From NCBI GenBank assembly GCA_964017235.1, contig OZ024929.1:156349609-156413608 (forward strand): a DNA stretch of 64,000 bases. Direction: 5' to 3'. The translations under genes and the position numbers were made by a program. Below are positions 1-12,200 of this stretch, piece by piece. Each line of letters begins with the position of its first letter. Position 1 is the first letter of the stretch. The notes beneath the pieces were generated by a model that was given only the letters and a program-made list of their open reading frames with translations, was not told the origin of the DNA and ran no database searches. The stretch comes from Sabellastarte sp. h YS-2021 (taxonomy: Eukaryota > Annelida > Polychaeta > Sabellida > Sabellidae).

Positions 1-81
1 GGGCCTAATAGGTTTAGACAACGAAAAAGATGCTATGACGTCAGCTTGTCTAGACAGGAAGGAAGTACGACACGCCACCTG
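1..81 (+). other. Candidate 5' untranslated exon of the zinc-finger gene
   Basis: Position 82 starts a strong donor-like GTGAGT. If spliced to the acceptor before 3041, the frame is closed by a TAG at 51-53 and the first ATG is the one at 3061, which would make that ATG the start codon. This is inference from one splice-like motif only; a further upstream or alternative first exon is equally possible. Confidence 0.25.
36..43. promoter_or_regulatory. Perfect cAMP-response-element-like palindrome TGACGTCA
   Basis: The eight bases match the full CRE consensus bound by CREB/ATF-type bZIP factors. It lies in the GC-rich segment at the left edge, upstream of the zinc-finger gene. One match is weak evidence of function. 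Confidence 0.3.
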
Positions 82-479
82 GTGAGTGCAGTGTGAGGAC
101 CGGCCAGCCAGTGGAAACACAGGACGTCTTTTTCTGACGTTTGGCGGGCCGGTCTGCGCTGACCGGTTTAGCATATTGTCCATTGGATAGGGTATTAACT
201 TATAAAAATTTAATTTACTTATTAAATTTGCAAGTCTGTGCTTCTCCAATTAAAGTACATATATATTTATCTGTCTGCTGGTTTATCACACAGTCACTGT
301 TAACATAAAGTCGTCTGCGCATCTATGTGTCTTCATTCATTCATCGAAACATGACAATTAATGTTTTAAGTATTTGTTATGAACCAATCACATAGCTGGA
401 CAGATATTTGTGTTTAAAATAGGTAATCGCAGCCTTACTAATTTATCAAACAAGTAAACAGAGAAGAAAATTGATGAAT

Positions 480-960
480 GAAGTGATGTCACTGCAGTAC
501 GAGACATTGGCCAATAAAAACATGGGGGCATGCACAGACAACTATTTTACACTAACAGTGGCTGCAAACACTTGAGGGTTATATTGGATGCATTTGCGAA
601 AGTGACATTTGTGACTTAATTTGTCTTCTATATGTTTTATCCCTATTTATTTGCATTTCTCACGTGATGTAATTTGTTCGTCATCTGTTATGAACCATTG
701 AAAGAACATCTAAAATATTTTATATTTCTGGAAATATATATGATTTTTGGAGTAAACATTACTGGGAAGGGTCTGTTTTTGCTTGAGAATGAAAATATTA
801 CAAATTTGCAGTTTATATGCACTCATTTATGAAAAACGTCTACGAGATATTGGTCAATAAAAACATGATGCTCAGACAATGATTTTACAGTAACAGTGAC
901 TGCACGAAACTTGAGGGTTATTATTATAAGCATTTACAACAATGAAATTTGTTTATCGCT
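480..960. repeat. Imperfect direct duplication, spacing about 340 bp
   Basis: Segments starting near 499 and 840 share a core reading tacgaga-attgg-caataaaaacatg, followed in both by a run of similar bases through acttgagggttat. The copies have drifted, so the event is old. Confidence 0.5.
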
Positions 961-1589
961 ATTTATTTCTGTTTGTCACAAAGATAACCTTAATAATTGC
1001 AAATATATGATTCCGTGTACAGTGTCCCTCTAATTTTAGAACCTGTTAGTTAAGTTGTAAAATCTTCTAATATTGACAAATGTCTACGTATATATTTGCT
1101 TCAAGATCAAATGCTTGACAAATGATGATGGATTTACAAAAGTTTTGACAAAAGAATAGTTTGTAAAAATACTTACATTTTTCTTATGTAAAATATCCAT
1201 ATTGACCCTTTGCATCTTACGTCACAATGTTACATATCATGATTTGGATGGCAAGACATGTTCACTGAAAACGTCATCCTGCCGTCACATAATGACGTTG
1301 GTGCAAAAGGTCAATTACACACTTTAACATACATAATATAAATGGTTTTATATGTACAAAATATGTCCTCTCCCTTCGAAATAAATATTGAAACTGCGCA
1401 GTTATCCAATATTCCCCCAATATTTGTAGATCTTAACCTTTCATGTCATGTTTCTGGTCACTTCAAATACCCAAAACATCTTACTACACAAGTGGACGTC
1501 TTTACAAGCAGTTTGCAAATTGGGCGATAATATAAGACTTTACAGATACGACACGCAGTGCTGTGCAAAGATTAGACTCCGTGGTTGGC

Positions 1590-2194
1590 TGAAAGCCAGC
1601 CACTATGTTGTTCACCTACTTTTTGGTCAGCTATAACATAGTGAAATACCAGACCTGTATGTCATGGCACAGCTGAGTACTGCTTGAAAACTATTTCATT
1701 TACAGTATTTTGTTTAAATAAGTTATTAACCTACTTTTGGGTCAGCTATAAAATAGAATAATTGCAGACCTGTAGCTCCTTGCATAGCTGAGTAATAGCT
1801 ACTTTCAGGTTCTCACTGTTGAGTAAATTAGTTGTAACTTGAAAACTATTTCTATTACAGTATTTCTTTAAATATGTTATTCACATACTTTTGCGTGAGC
1901 TATACCATATCAAAATTGAAGCCCTTTAACTGATTGTATAGCTGAGCACAAGCTACTTTGAGATTCTCACGTAGAGTAAATCAGTTGTAACTCAAAAACG
2001 ATTGCATTTGCAGTATTTTCTTCAGATATGTTTTTAACCTACTTTTTACACTTTAACAGTTACCTTGTTACTTTCCTTCCTAATACCATTTCCAGGGCAC
2101 AACTTTTGTGTCCTTTTCTTCTGTCACTTCTACTCTGAAACTCAAAACACACCGTCAGCTGACACAGAGCCTGTTTACGGACACTGATTGCTTA
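1590..2194 (+). repeat. Family A repeat element, decayed copy 1 (array plus tail)
   Basis: About three diverged monomers of ~155 bp carry the family signature (catagctgagtaatagctac, gttgagtaaatcagttgtaac). They are followed by a ~150-bp conserved tail containing GTCAGCTGAC and a decayed hairpin at about 2169-2182. The tail ends in CTTA next to T (2191-2195). The same tail closes the copies ending at 19208 and 28899. Confidence 0.7.
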
Positions 2195-2883
2195 TTTCTG
2201 ATTAAAGTGACTTACAGTCTATCTCTTTATAGAGATTATGAAATGCTATCATCTGGGGATTATTGGTCAAAAACATACTTTTTAATCATCCCTCATAGGA
2301 CGATTGTTGGTATACAAGAGAAAATTCATGCTGCATTTCTGTTGGCTCTAGCTCAGCGGCCACTTGGTGGATAATCTCTTTGGTACATGTATGCAGTGTC
2401 CCTGTGAGGATTTTCTGAATATGCTGCCATATAATTTCCACCAATCAGAGAAGTAAGATGACCTAAAACATGTTTTTAAAGGGGTGTAAAACACGGAAAT
2501 GCATTTATCTCAGAAATGGTGGGAGATAGAGCAATTTGGACCACATTTTTGGCCTATAGGGGATGCACAGAATGACTCTGCCTATTTTTCCAAAAAGGGT
2601 TTTCCCGCCATTTTGGTGGTCATCTGGAATTTTTCTATTGGAAACTTTGCCAGATAGAGTGAATTTGGTGCAGAGGGATGCTCAATCATTTGCCTATTTT
2701 TCAAGAAAGCATTCTCCCACCATTTTTTGTAGCCAGCTTGAATTTTTGTGCAAATGGAAAAGAACACATTGGTCTTAAACAAAGCTAAATACAGTGATTT
2801 CGACCAGATCAGCGTTGCTGACTGGAACGCTTTGTTTTTGCTATTCAAGAAGAATTCTTCTGCCTTTTGCAAACCAATACTCG
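2195..2883 (+). repeat. Family D repeat element, copy 1
   Basis: This stretch parallels 4700-5346: a segment around gctcagcggccacttggtgg, then units with 'gagatagagcaatttggacc' and 'ccgccattttggtgg', then a tail ending around CTCG-T at 2880-2884. Short open frames on both strands here are repeat-derived and not genes. Confidence 0.55.
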
Positions 2884-3040
2884 TCTTAATATTTCTTTTC
2901 CAGGTTAGTAAATGTTATATTTGATGACCAGTACAATTTTTTGTATATCATTTAAAACAATTTAAATGTTTTATTTGAATTAGAATAATACAACAGGACC
3001 TAGTTTTCAGAGTTAAAAAGTTACCTTCTTTTCATTTTAG

Positions 3041-3208
3041 GTACAGCAAACCATGTAGAAATGAAAGGACAATCAAAGAATAATAACTTTAATGTCAATA
3101 TAAAACTAGAGAAGTCCCCTAAAAGGTCAGATTTATTAGCATGCCAAGAGTGTGGAGTAATTTTACCATCTTACTCAGTATGGGAGAGACATGTGTTGAA
3201 ACATACAG
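3041..3208 (+). CDS. Zinc-finger gene exon 1 (finger 1, probable start codon)
   Basis: Acceptor ttcattttag before 3041; donor gtaagt at 3209; ends in phase 1. The likely start is ATG 3061, followed by a Lys/Asn-rich leader of 27 residues. Finger 1 reads C-x2-C-x12-H-x3-H and ends just before the intron, which splits the Gly codon of the TGEKP linker. Confidence 0.85.
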
Positions 3209-6200
3209 GTAAGTCTCTAGTTGATGACTGTTCTCATTATTTTTCATTGTGTTGCCTTTTATATTTTTGAGTTGCATATTATCTGTTCAGATATTTCTGT
3301 TATTTCCCTCATGCAACATGTGTCATGAATTGGTTGGATGAATAATGTCTATTCTTTCATGGCTAAAAAAGGAAAAAGAATATGTTGCAGATTGGGCAAA
3401 ATCAGTGAGTCTGTGTAACAATTAAACTTGAACCATCATCTAAAATCAGTGAGGTCAAACCGTGTCATAAATTTCATGAAATATAAGAAAATTGGAGTTA
3501 TTACACAGCAAACCTATGTATAATTACTTCTTTCACAGATTGTAACAAATATGTACCTTGTTTTTGTTTTCAAACCTCCTGTAATATAATATGGATGTAC
3601 TTTACTGTTGTACCTTAATCTTAGAGAGAAAGAGGTGGATTATTGAGTGCCAGATAATCCAGATAATATCCATTAAGAGTCACACAAAATGTTAATGCCT
3701 AATGTATCCTAATTTTGTATTTTAGGTGAAAAACCATTTGCATGCGAAATTTGTGGGAAAAAGTACAGCAGAAAAGGAAATTTAGTTGTTCACCAAAAGA
3801 GTCATGGTGAGATGAGCTGTGTAATATAATAGGAAAACTTCCCGAATGACATATATGGAAAAAATATATCACAAATGAAGATAACAATATTATACGCGTG
3901 CGCAGCACGAGTATTATCATGTTAATCTTCATGAGTGATATATTTTTTTCTGTAGATGTCTAATGAGGGATGTTTTACTTTTATTATCCAATATTTTGTA
4001 CCATTTATGGGTTAAATAACATGAATATTTAATGAGAGAATGTGAAAAGGCTGTCAAAAAGCACAGGCAACAGTTTATATAATAAAAACTTAAGTCTTTA
4101 ACTTGTGACAGCTCCTTTATTTCAGAAGCGCTGTAAAACAACCTTTCTAATGATATATGATACATATTTGTAGGACACATAGTTTCCGAGATATTAGAGA
4201 AAAAACGGAAGTTATTGACGCTAGTTATCCATAGTACCAGGGAGCCAGTGTATACAAAAAAAAAATACATCCCGGCCTGTATTTCCCCATATTTAGGGCA
4301 AATACGCCACATGGTGGATAATAAAATGAGCAATATGTGTTCATACTGGAGAAAGATTCATATAAGTTTGTATAACCTGGTTTTGAGGTAAATGTGTTCC
4401 AGCAACGGTGCATGGAAAAATTTCTCCCAGAAAAAAATACTTAATGGAAAGAATCCTCCTGCATATTTTGTATCCTGGAAGAAATGCATCCTAAGAAATT
4501 GAAAACGAAGTACATATAATTTAATTTATAACATTGGAAAATATTTTTAATTCTTTGCATTTTCTAATACATTTAGCGTAAAATTAAGTTCACTTTCATC
4601 CTGTGTGTTAATTGCAAGTAACATAACTTTATCCCTCCCTGCATTTAAATGCAAGAACAGCTACCTTTTCTTATATGTTCAGGACCAGTTATTGACTAGA
4701 ATTAAGCGTCCCTTGCGGGGTGCTTGTTTGTAGTTAGGTGAGAGGGGAGAGAGAGTGGGTCTGCCGGCGCCCACATTTTCTATTGCTTATAGCTCGGCAA
4801 CCACTGGGTGGATTCTTTTCAAATTTTTGCATATGGTGTCATGACATTTCAACCAATCGAGAAGTCACATGACCAAATACATGTTTTTCAAAAGGGTGTG
4901 CTTGTCTGGTGCAAGATAGACCGATTTCGACGAAATTTTTAACCCACTGGGTATCTGCAGTCTACTGGCGACTTTTCCCAAAAATCATTTTCCTGCTTTT
5001 TTTTTGGCGGCCATCTTAAATTTCTGCATAAAAAAACCCAAAATGCATTTATCTTGGAAACAGTGCGAGATAGAGTGATTTTGACAAAATTTTTAACCCA
5101 CAGGGTATCTGCAAAAAGTGGTGGCCATCTTGAATTTCTGTGTTGAACAAAAAAAAATGAATAAATAAATAGAAAAAAAAACAAAAACACACATTCATCT
5201 ACAAAACCATGCATTTTGTCATAAATGAAAAAACATATTAAACACAGGAAGATGGTCATTTCTACAAAATCATTAATACTCATTGGGACGCTTTGTTTTT
5301 GCTGTGCAAAAACAATTTCTTTTTCTCTTGCGAAGCAATATTCTAGTTATTTGTTTTCATGAGTTTCTAATGAGGTACATTCTGCCTCAACTCTCACCTG
5401 TTTCAGGAAAAGGTTAAAATCATATCTCTTCCACAAGGCATTCCCACCTTAGCATACACTCTATCCGGTGTCTCCGTGGTACTGGACTTGGCAACGGCTA
5501 TGGACAGATGATTTCTTAAACTTGATTTTTGGTGTTGCGCCTTAGAGTCTGCCTTGCAGAGATTAAGCGCTATAAAAGTACAGAATAGAATAGAATAGAA
5601 TTAGAGTACTGAAGTAAAAGGAGTGCTTTAGTGGCTTAGAGTGTATTGTGATTTAATTACAATCTACATCATGCCATGTAAAAGAAGTGCATATGTGTCT
5701 ATGCAAAAAGTTATATAACTGCAAGAGCAGCTATCCCTTCAAATACACTCAGGACCTGGTCTGATCTAAATTGGAATCATTTTGATGTTTAATATTGTAT
5801 CCCCGGATGAAAGTCGGGGATACTTAGGATTCAGTATGGTTACGCCGGCACCACTGCTGGCGCCACAGAGATTTCCTTTCGGACGCGATAACTTAAAAAA
5901 AAAATTTAGTAAGACCTGTCAAATTTGGTATGTGAGTATATATGGGCAATGCCACAAACACTATTGTTTTGTAACCTTGACATTCAATTTCAAGGTCACT
6001 GGTAGCCTCCTAAAGGTCAGATTTTGGCGATTTTTTCTCATTTTGGCCCAGTTCTCATAAAAAGAAAGTTAGATCATCCTATGGCTGGTATATACAATAC
6101 ATATATATGTCCTCTGTAGGCATGCAGAAATTTGACCTTGAAGTTCTTCCTTTTTGGAGATACTTTTACACTTAACGAAAAAAATATTATAGCTACCGTT

Positions 6201-9200
6201 CTCAAACTTACAGGATACACTAGTATTCATAACCATAAAATCTTGCCTGGGAATATTTTTGGCCTCATTTTGAAAAACAAGATGGCTGCCATGGGCGTTT
6301 CTTTGTCATTCATGAAAAGTGCTTATATCTCCCTTATTATTGGTCCTAGAGGCTTGGTATGTCAAGCCAACCTATAGGAAATCATGGGCTGGGAATCTTT
6401 TGGTGTGGTCAGATTTGACCTTGGACCCCTCCTTCAAGGTCAAACGAGGATAGTCAAACCTAAAAATGCTTATAACTCGCTTATTATTGGTCCTAGAGGT
6501 TTGGGATGGTAAACCAACCTGTAGGAAATCATGGGCTGGGAATCTTTTGGTGTGGTCAGTTTTAACCTTGAATCCAACCTTCAAGGTGAAATGAGGATAG
6601 CCAAACTTAAAAGTGCTTATAACTCTCTTATTATTGGTCGTAGAGGTTTGGGATGGTAAACCAACTTATAGGAAATCATGGGCTGGGAATCTATTGATGT
6701 GGTAAGATTTTACCTTGGGCCCCTCCTTCAAGGTCAAACGTGGATAGCAAAATGTAAAAGTGCTTATAAATCGCTTTTTCTTGGTCCTAGAGGTTTGTAA
6801 TATGAAGCCATCCTGTAGGAAATCATGGGTTGGGAATCTTTTGATGTGAGCAGATTTGACCTTTGGCCCCTCCTTCAAAGTAAAATGAGGATAGCCAAAA
6901 TCAAAAGTGCTTATAACTTGCTTATTATTGTTCCTAGAGGTCACATAAACCTTTAGGAAATTATCGGCTAAGAATCTTTTGATGTGGTCAGATTTCACTT
7001 TGGACTCCTCCTTCAAGATTAAGTGATGGTTGATTGGCTTTGGTGAGTTTTCTTTCTGGTGGATACAATTTGCATCGGTTCTCCGATGCACTAGGTCTAC
7101 TTATTGGCTGTATAACTTAATGGCTCATGTTGATTATCTCTAGATGGCCCGCTGGACAGGAGATTATGTGTGGCATAGGTCCATAGCTAAGTGAGTAATA
7201 GCACTGGTAGCTACTTTGAGTAAAGTGCTTATAACTCAAAAATGACTACATTTACAACATTTTGGTTAAATATGTTGTTCAGCTACTTTCTCCATGCCTA
7301 CAAGGTTTTTCAGAGGTTTGTCTCAATAGCTAAATGAGTAATAGTACATGAGTTTTTAACCATGACCAAAATGAGTAAATGATATTTTTCTTCATAACTG
7401 TTAGAGTTACAATAATTTTATCAAATATGTTGTTCAGCTACTTTTTGATCCACAGTGTCATGGCAAATTTTCAGAGCTGTAGGTCCAGAGCTAACTGAGT
7501 AATAGCTACCTTGACCGTTCACCATTGAGTAAATCACTTATATCTGCAAACCTATTAAATTTTGAGGTTTTTTGGTCAAATATGTTGTTCATGCACTTTT
7601 AAATGTACACTGTCATGGCAAATTTTCAGAGCTGTAGGTCCATAGCTAACTGAGTAATAGCTACTTTGACAGTTCACCATTGACTAAATCACTTATAGCT
7701 GGAAATCTATTGCACCTATCCTTACCAAGGTTTCAAGAAATCTTCCTTGCTATGAAATCTTGCCTGGCCAACATTTGGTCCAGTTTGATCAATTTGGTTG
7801 GTTGCTATGGCAACAAATTTGAAAATCTGAGGTGACCAAACTTAAAGGAGCCTATTTTTATTGCATAAAGTACCCTAACCTTATCCTCACTAGTGCTTAT
7901 CCCTTATTATTGGCCGTAGAGGTTTTGGATGTGAAGACAATGTATAGGAAATCATGTGCCCCGAATCTTTTGCTGATTTCAGATTTGACCTTGGATCCCT
8001 CCTTCAAGGTCAAATGTGGTTCTTCATACCTATAATGACCTATCCTTACCAAGGTTTCAGGATATCTTCCCTGCTATGAAATCGTGCCTGGCTAACATTT
8101 TGGTCCAGTTTGTTCCATTGGGTTGGTTGCTATGGCACCGAATTTGAAAATCTGAGGTGATCAAACTTAAAGAAGCCTATATCTCCCTTATTATTGGTCG
8201 TAGAGGTTTTGGATGTGAAGACAACTTCTAGGAAATCATGTGCCCCGAATCTTTTGCTGGTTTCAGATTTGACCTTGGACCCTCCTTCAAGGTCGAATGT
8301 GGTGCTTGATACCTATATGGACTATATCTCCCCTATTATTGGTCATAGAGGTTTTCAATGTGAAGACAACTTATAGGAAATCTTGTGCCCCGAATCTTTT
8401 GGTGGGGTCAGATTTGACATAATAGTCTGTATGTCATGCTTCAACCATGTCCTGTCCGGCGATACACTGCGTTGAGACGCAGTCTCTAGTTATGCCCACC
8501 CCACTGGGGGTGGACATATTATTTTTGTTTTTTCCGGCGTCCGGCGTCCGTCACACTTGGTTTCCGGTCATTTCAAGGAAAAGTATTTATTCTATCTTTA
8601 CCAAATTTGGTATGGGTGTTTATTGGGTTAATAGCTTGCATGGGATTGCTTTTGGTGAAGTAAACTGACTGAGTAATAGCTACCTAGCTACTGTAAGTAG
8701 GAAAAGTATTTCACATATGTTCACAAAATTTGGGATGGAGGATTATTGGATCAGTAGCTTGCTTGGGATTGCTTTTGGTGATAATACCTTTATAGCTAAC
8801 TGAGTAATAGCTACTGCGGTATTTAGCTATTATGCTATTTTGAGGTGACTTTTTTTCTGGATATTTTAAGGGTCGGTGGACATGTTGCAAGCACCTGTCT
8901 TTAATTATGTCCACCCCACTGGGGGGTGGACATATTATTTTTGGTTTTTCCGCCGTCCAGCGTCCGGCGTCCCACTTGGTTTCCAGACATTTTAGGCAAC
9001 AGTTCTTATCCTATCTTTACCAAATTTGGCATGCAGGTTTATTGGGTTAATAGCTTGTATGGGATTGCTTTTGGTGATGATAGCTCTATAGCTAACTGAG
9101 TAATAGCTACTTTGCTACTTTTGAGTATCTCTTTGGTTTCCAGACATTTTAAGGAATGCTATTAAGCCTAGCTTTCTGAAATTTGGTATGGAGGTTCATT

Positions 9201-12200
9201 GGGTTAATAGGTTGTATGGGATTGCTTTTGGGGGGAATTGCTTCATAGATGAGTGAGTAATTAATTAAATAAATGAGTAATTGGCTATTTTGAATACTGA
9301 AAAAGGCAAATATCTCAAAAAAAAAATGCTCATATCTCCTAAACCGTGCGAGATAGAGCGATTTCGTCGAAATTTTTGACCCACAGGGTATCTAAGGAAT
9401 GTACTCTTTGCAATTTTCCAAAAAATTTTCCCCTCCCCAAAAATGGCGGCCATTTTGAATTTTCGAAATTTTGCCAAAAATGGCAAAACACAAATTTGCT
9501 TCTATCTCCTTAACCGTGCGAGATAGAGCGATTTCGTCGAAATTTTCGACCCAAAGGGTATCTAAGGAATGTAATCTTTGCAATTTTCAAAAAATTTTCC
9601 CCTCCCCAAAGATGGCGGCCATTTTGATTTTTCGAATTTTTGGCCAAAAATGGCAAAACACAAATTTGCTTCTATCTCCTTAACCGTACGAGATAGAGCG
9701 ATTTCGTCGAAATTTTCGACCCACGGGGTATCTAAGGAATGTAATCTTTACAATTTTCAAAAAATTTTCCCCTCCCCAAAAATGGCGGCCATTTTGAATT
9801 TTCGAATTTTTGCCAAAAATGGCAAAACACAAATTTGCTTCTATCTCCTTAACCGTGTGAGATAGAGCGATTTTGTCAAAATTTTCGACCCATGGGGTAT
9901 CTAAGAAATGTACTCTTGGCAATTTTCAAAAAATTTCCTTTTCCCAAAAATGGCGGCCATTTTGAATTTTCAATTTTTTGCCAAAAATAGAAAAACAGAA
10001 ATTTGCTTCTATCTTCTTAACCGTGCAAGATAGAGTGATTTCGTCAAAATTTTCGACCCAACCAATGCAAAAAGGCATGAAGCTGAAATAATTTACATGT
10101 ACACTAATAAATATTTAAGCATCATTGATATATTTTACAAATGAAACAGGGTCTTGTAAGACTACTGTACAATTTTCGCAAAAGGTTCATGGGGTGGACA
10201 TTACACATGATAATGTGTGTTCTTCCATGTTATCATCTTTCTATTTGTATGTCGCAGCTACTATCAACAGGGCGTCCTATTTCTAGTTGCATATCCCATT
10301 CACTAGGTGTCACTCTTGTAGGTCACGGAACTACTTTTTTGGTTTATATTTTATGTTTATCTTAGCAACTCCCTCCAAACTCTTTATTTACATTTTTATA
10401 ATAAGCACATGGATATAATTGGGGAAAGTCCTAATTGACTCAATATTAATAACCAACAACGGCTTCTGTGAATTGTGTTGGGAGAGGCTAAAATTTACTT
10501 TTTTTAGTTTTTCAAATCCTTCTACTTCAATTTATGGTTGGTGGAGGGGGGGGGGGAGTTTAGTTTTCAGCATTTTAACCGTTTTGCTGAAATGGAGTAC
10601 AGTTGCCTTATCCAGTTCAATAATATGACATATCCACCAATTGACTGCAATTACGTTAGATTCAAATGGAATGTCACAGGTTGGTCATTTTCTTGTTTAA
10701 GGATGACGTTTTAACTTTTGATGGCGCATTGCCTTTCCACAAAAGTTCATTAGTCAAAGCTAGCCTTCCCTTTTAGGTTACAAGAACATGCTTCTGCACA
10801 AGACTCTTCTGTTCTTATCAAGTTTTAACACTATAAACACTAGAGTTTGATTATAGATCTTTTATTCAATATATGCATTTTTATTAATGACAACAATTAC
10901 ACAAGTGAGCGACTTGTCCTCCGAAACTACAGGGCCCAGAGACATGCTGTTTTTTTAAAAGATAGCTTATCTACCTAGCATGAAAACTGTTCAAGCCATG
11001 CAGATCTGTTTGTTCATCTGTTTGCTAGAGCCATTATAGGTGAGGTACCCCCCACCCTAAGTATGAAAATTTTAACACTTTATCACAATTTTCTCAGTGA
11101 CTATTGCAGGGATTTCTCTAATATCTTGTACACATGTACTAGGTCACAAGTAGATTCCCTTGTGTGAGTGTTAGACCTGGATCTTTCTTAATTATTTTTT
11201 TATGAATTTCTTAAATAATTTTTAATGCATTAAAATTAATGAAATCATGCACTAAATCAATTATAACTTGAAAAGTGTTGCATTTAGAGCATTTTGTTAA
11301 AATATGTTATTCAGCTACTTTTTCCATAGCTACAACATGGTGAGTAACTTGGGTGTCTATCTCAATAGCTAAGTGAGTAATAGCTACTTTTGGACTTTTC
11401 AGTAACTTCCTTCATGAGTAAAATCACTTGTAACTTGAAAACTATTGCTTTTATTACGCTACAATAGCTTACCATGTGGGACTTAATGCTGATCTCGGGT
11501 TGCCACACCCGGGGCCAACGTCTTAGGAAAAAAGATCGTTCTTGTTAGCCACCGGATATACTGGTAGTTGTTGTCACGTGATAACTTCTGACCAATCGTC
11601 CTACTTTCTCGTTGGCCACGATTGACTGGTAGCAGTTTGTAAATATACAGACATTTTCATTTATTTCTCAGACTTTACTTATTGTTGGAGGCTAATATTT
11701 GCATATTTCTTGTAATATATATTATAGATCATTCTGTTAAAGTTTCATTTTCACAGGATAAGTATTTTTATTGCTGTCGCGTGTTTTGAGTTTTCCTCGG
11801 TTCAGGCTAATACATTCTACGTCTTTTATTGCGTACAAAATGTCTACACATCAAGCAAATAAAGACAAACCGAGAGCGCAGAAATGCCGCCATTTCTGCT
11901 TTAATTTTGATACACATAATTTCTGCCCTACCTGTAGGGAGGCTGGCAAGGGAGATGACCCCTGTGTCACCTTTGAAACCCCTTGCGAAATTTGCACGTC
12001 TTTTACAGATGAGCAACTACAGAAAATCCAAAACCGGAAACGGTATTTGAAAAAGCAGAAAGCGACAACTAGTTCCAAAGATGAACTAGATCTTTTGGGT
12101 GAAGGCGATGGGGACTCTTTCACTGGGTCCAATGTAGACCTCGAGTGTGCTGCTGATAGCCTCTTTACCTCACCCCCCCGTCCACAACCTCTTGCCTTCA

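Larger units (their letters stand above)
1..1590. other. Non-coding upstream region, no gene seen
   Basis: No convincing coding region is visible. The first ~180 bases are richer in G+C and CpG than what follows and contain GGCC/CCGG-rich inverted pieces. The remainder is AT-rich and holds an imperfect duplication (see 480-960). Short open frames near 1342-1636 have no recognisable domain and run into tandem-repeat DNA. Confidence 0.6.

Noticed and set aside
3929-4413. Minus-strand frames of 134 and 62 codons
   Set aside because: No domain; overlapping frames in AT-rich intron sequence, likely chance.
6372-7091. Minus-strand frames of 70 and 141 codons as a repeat-protein gene
   Set aside because: They follow the 146-bp family B unit, which occurs in both orientations elsewhere with stops.
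10141-10365. 74-codon frame as a small gene
   Set aside because: It lies in the family C tail, whose second copy at 21180-21355 does not keep the frame.
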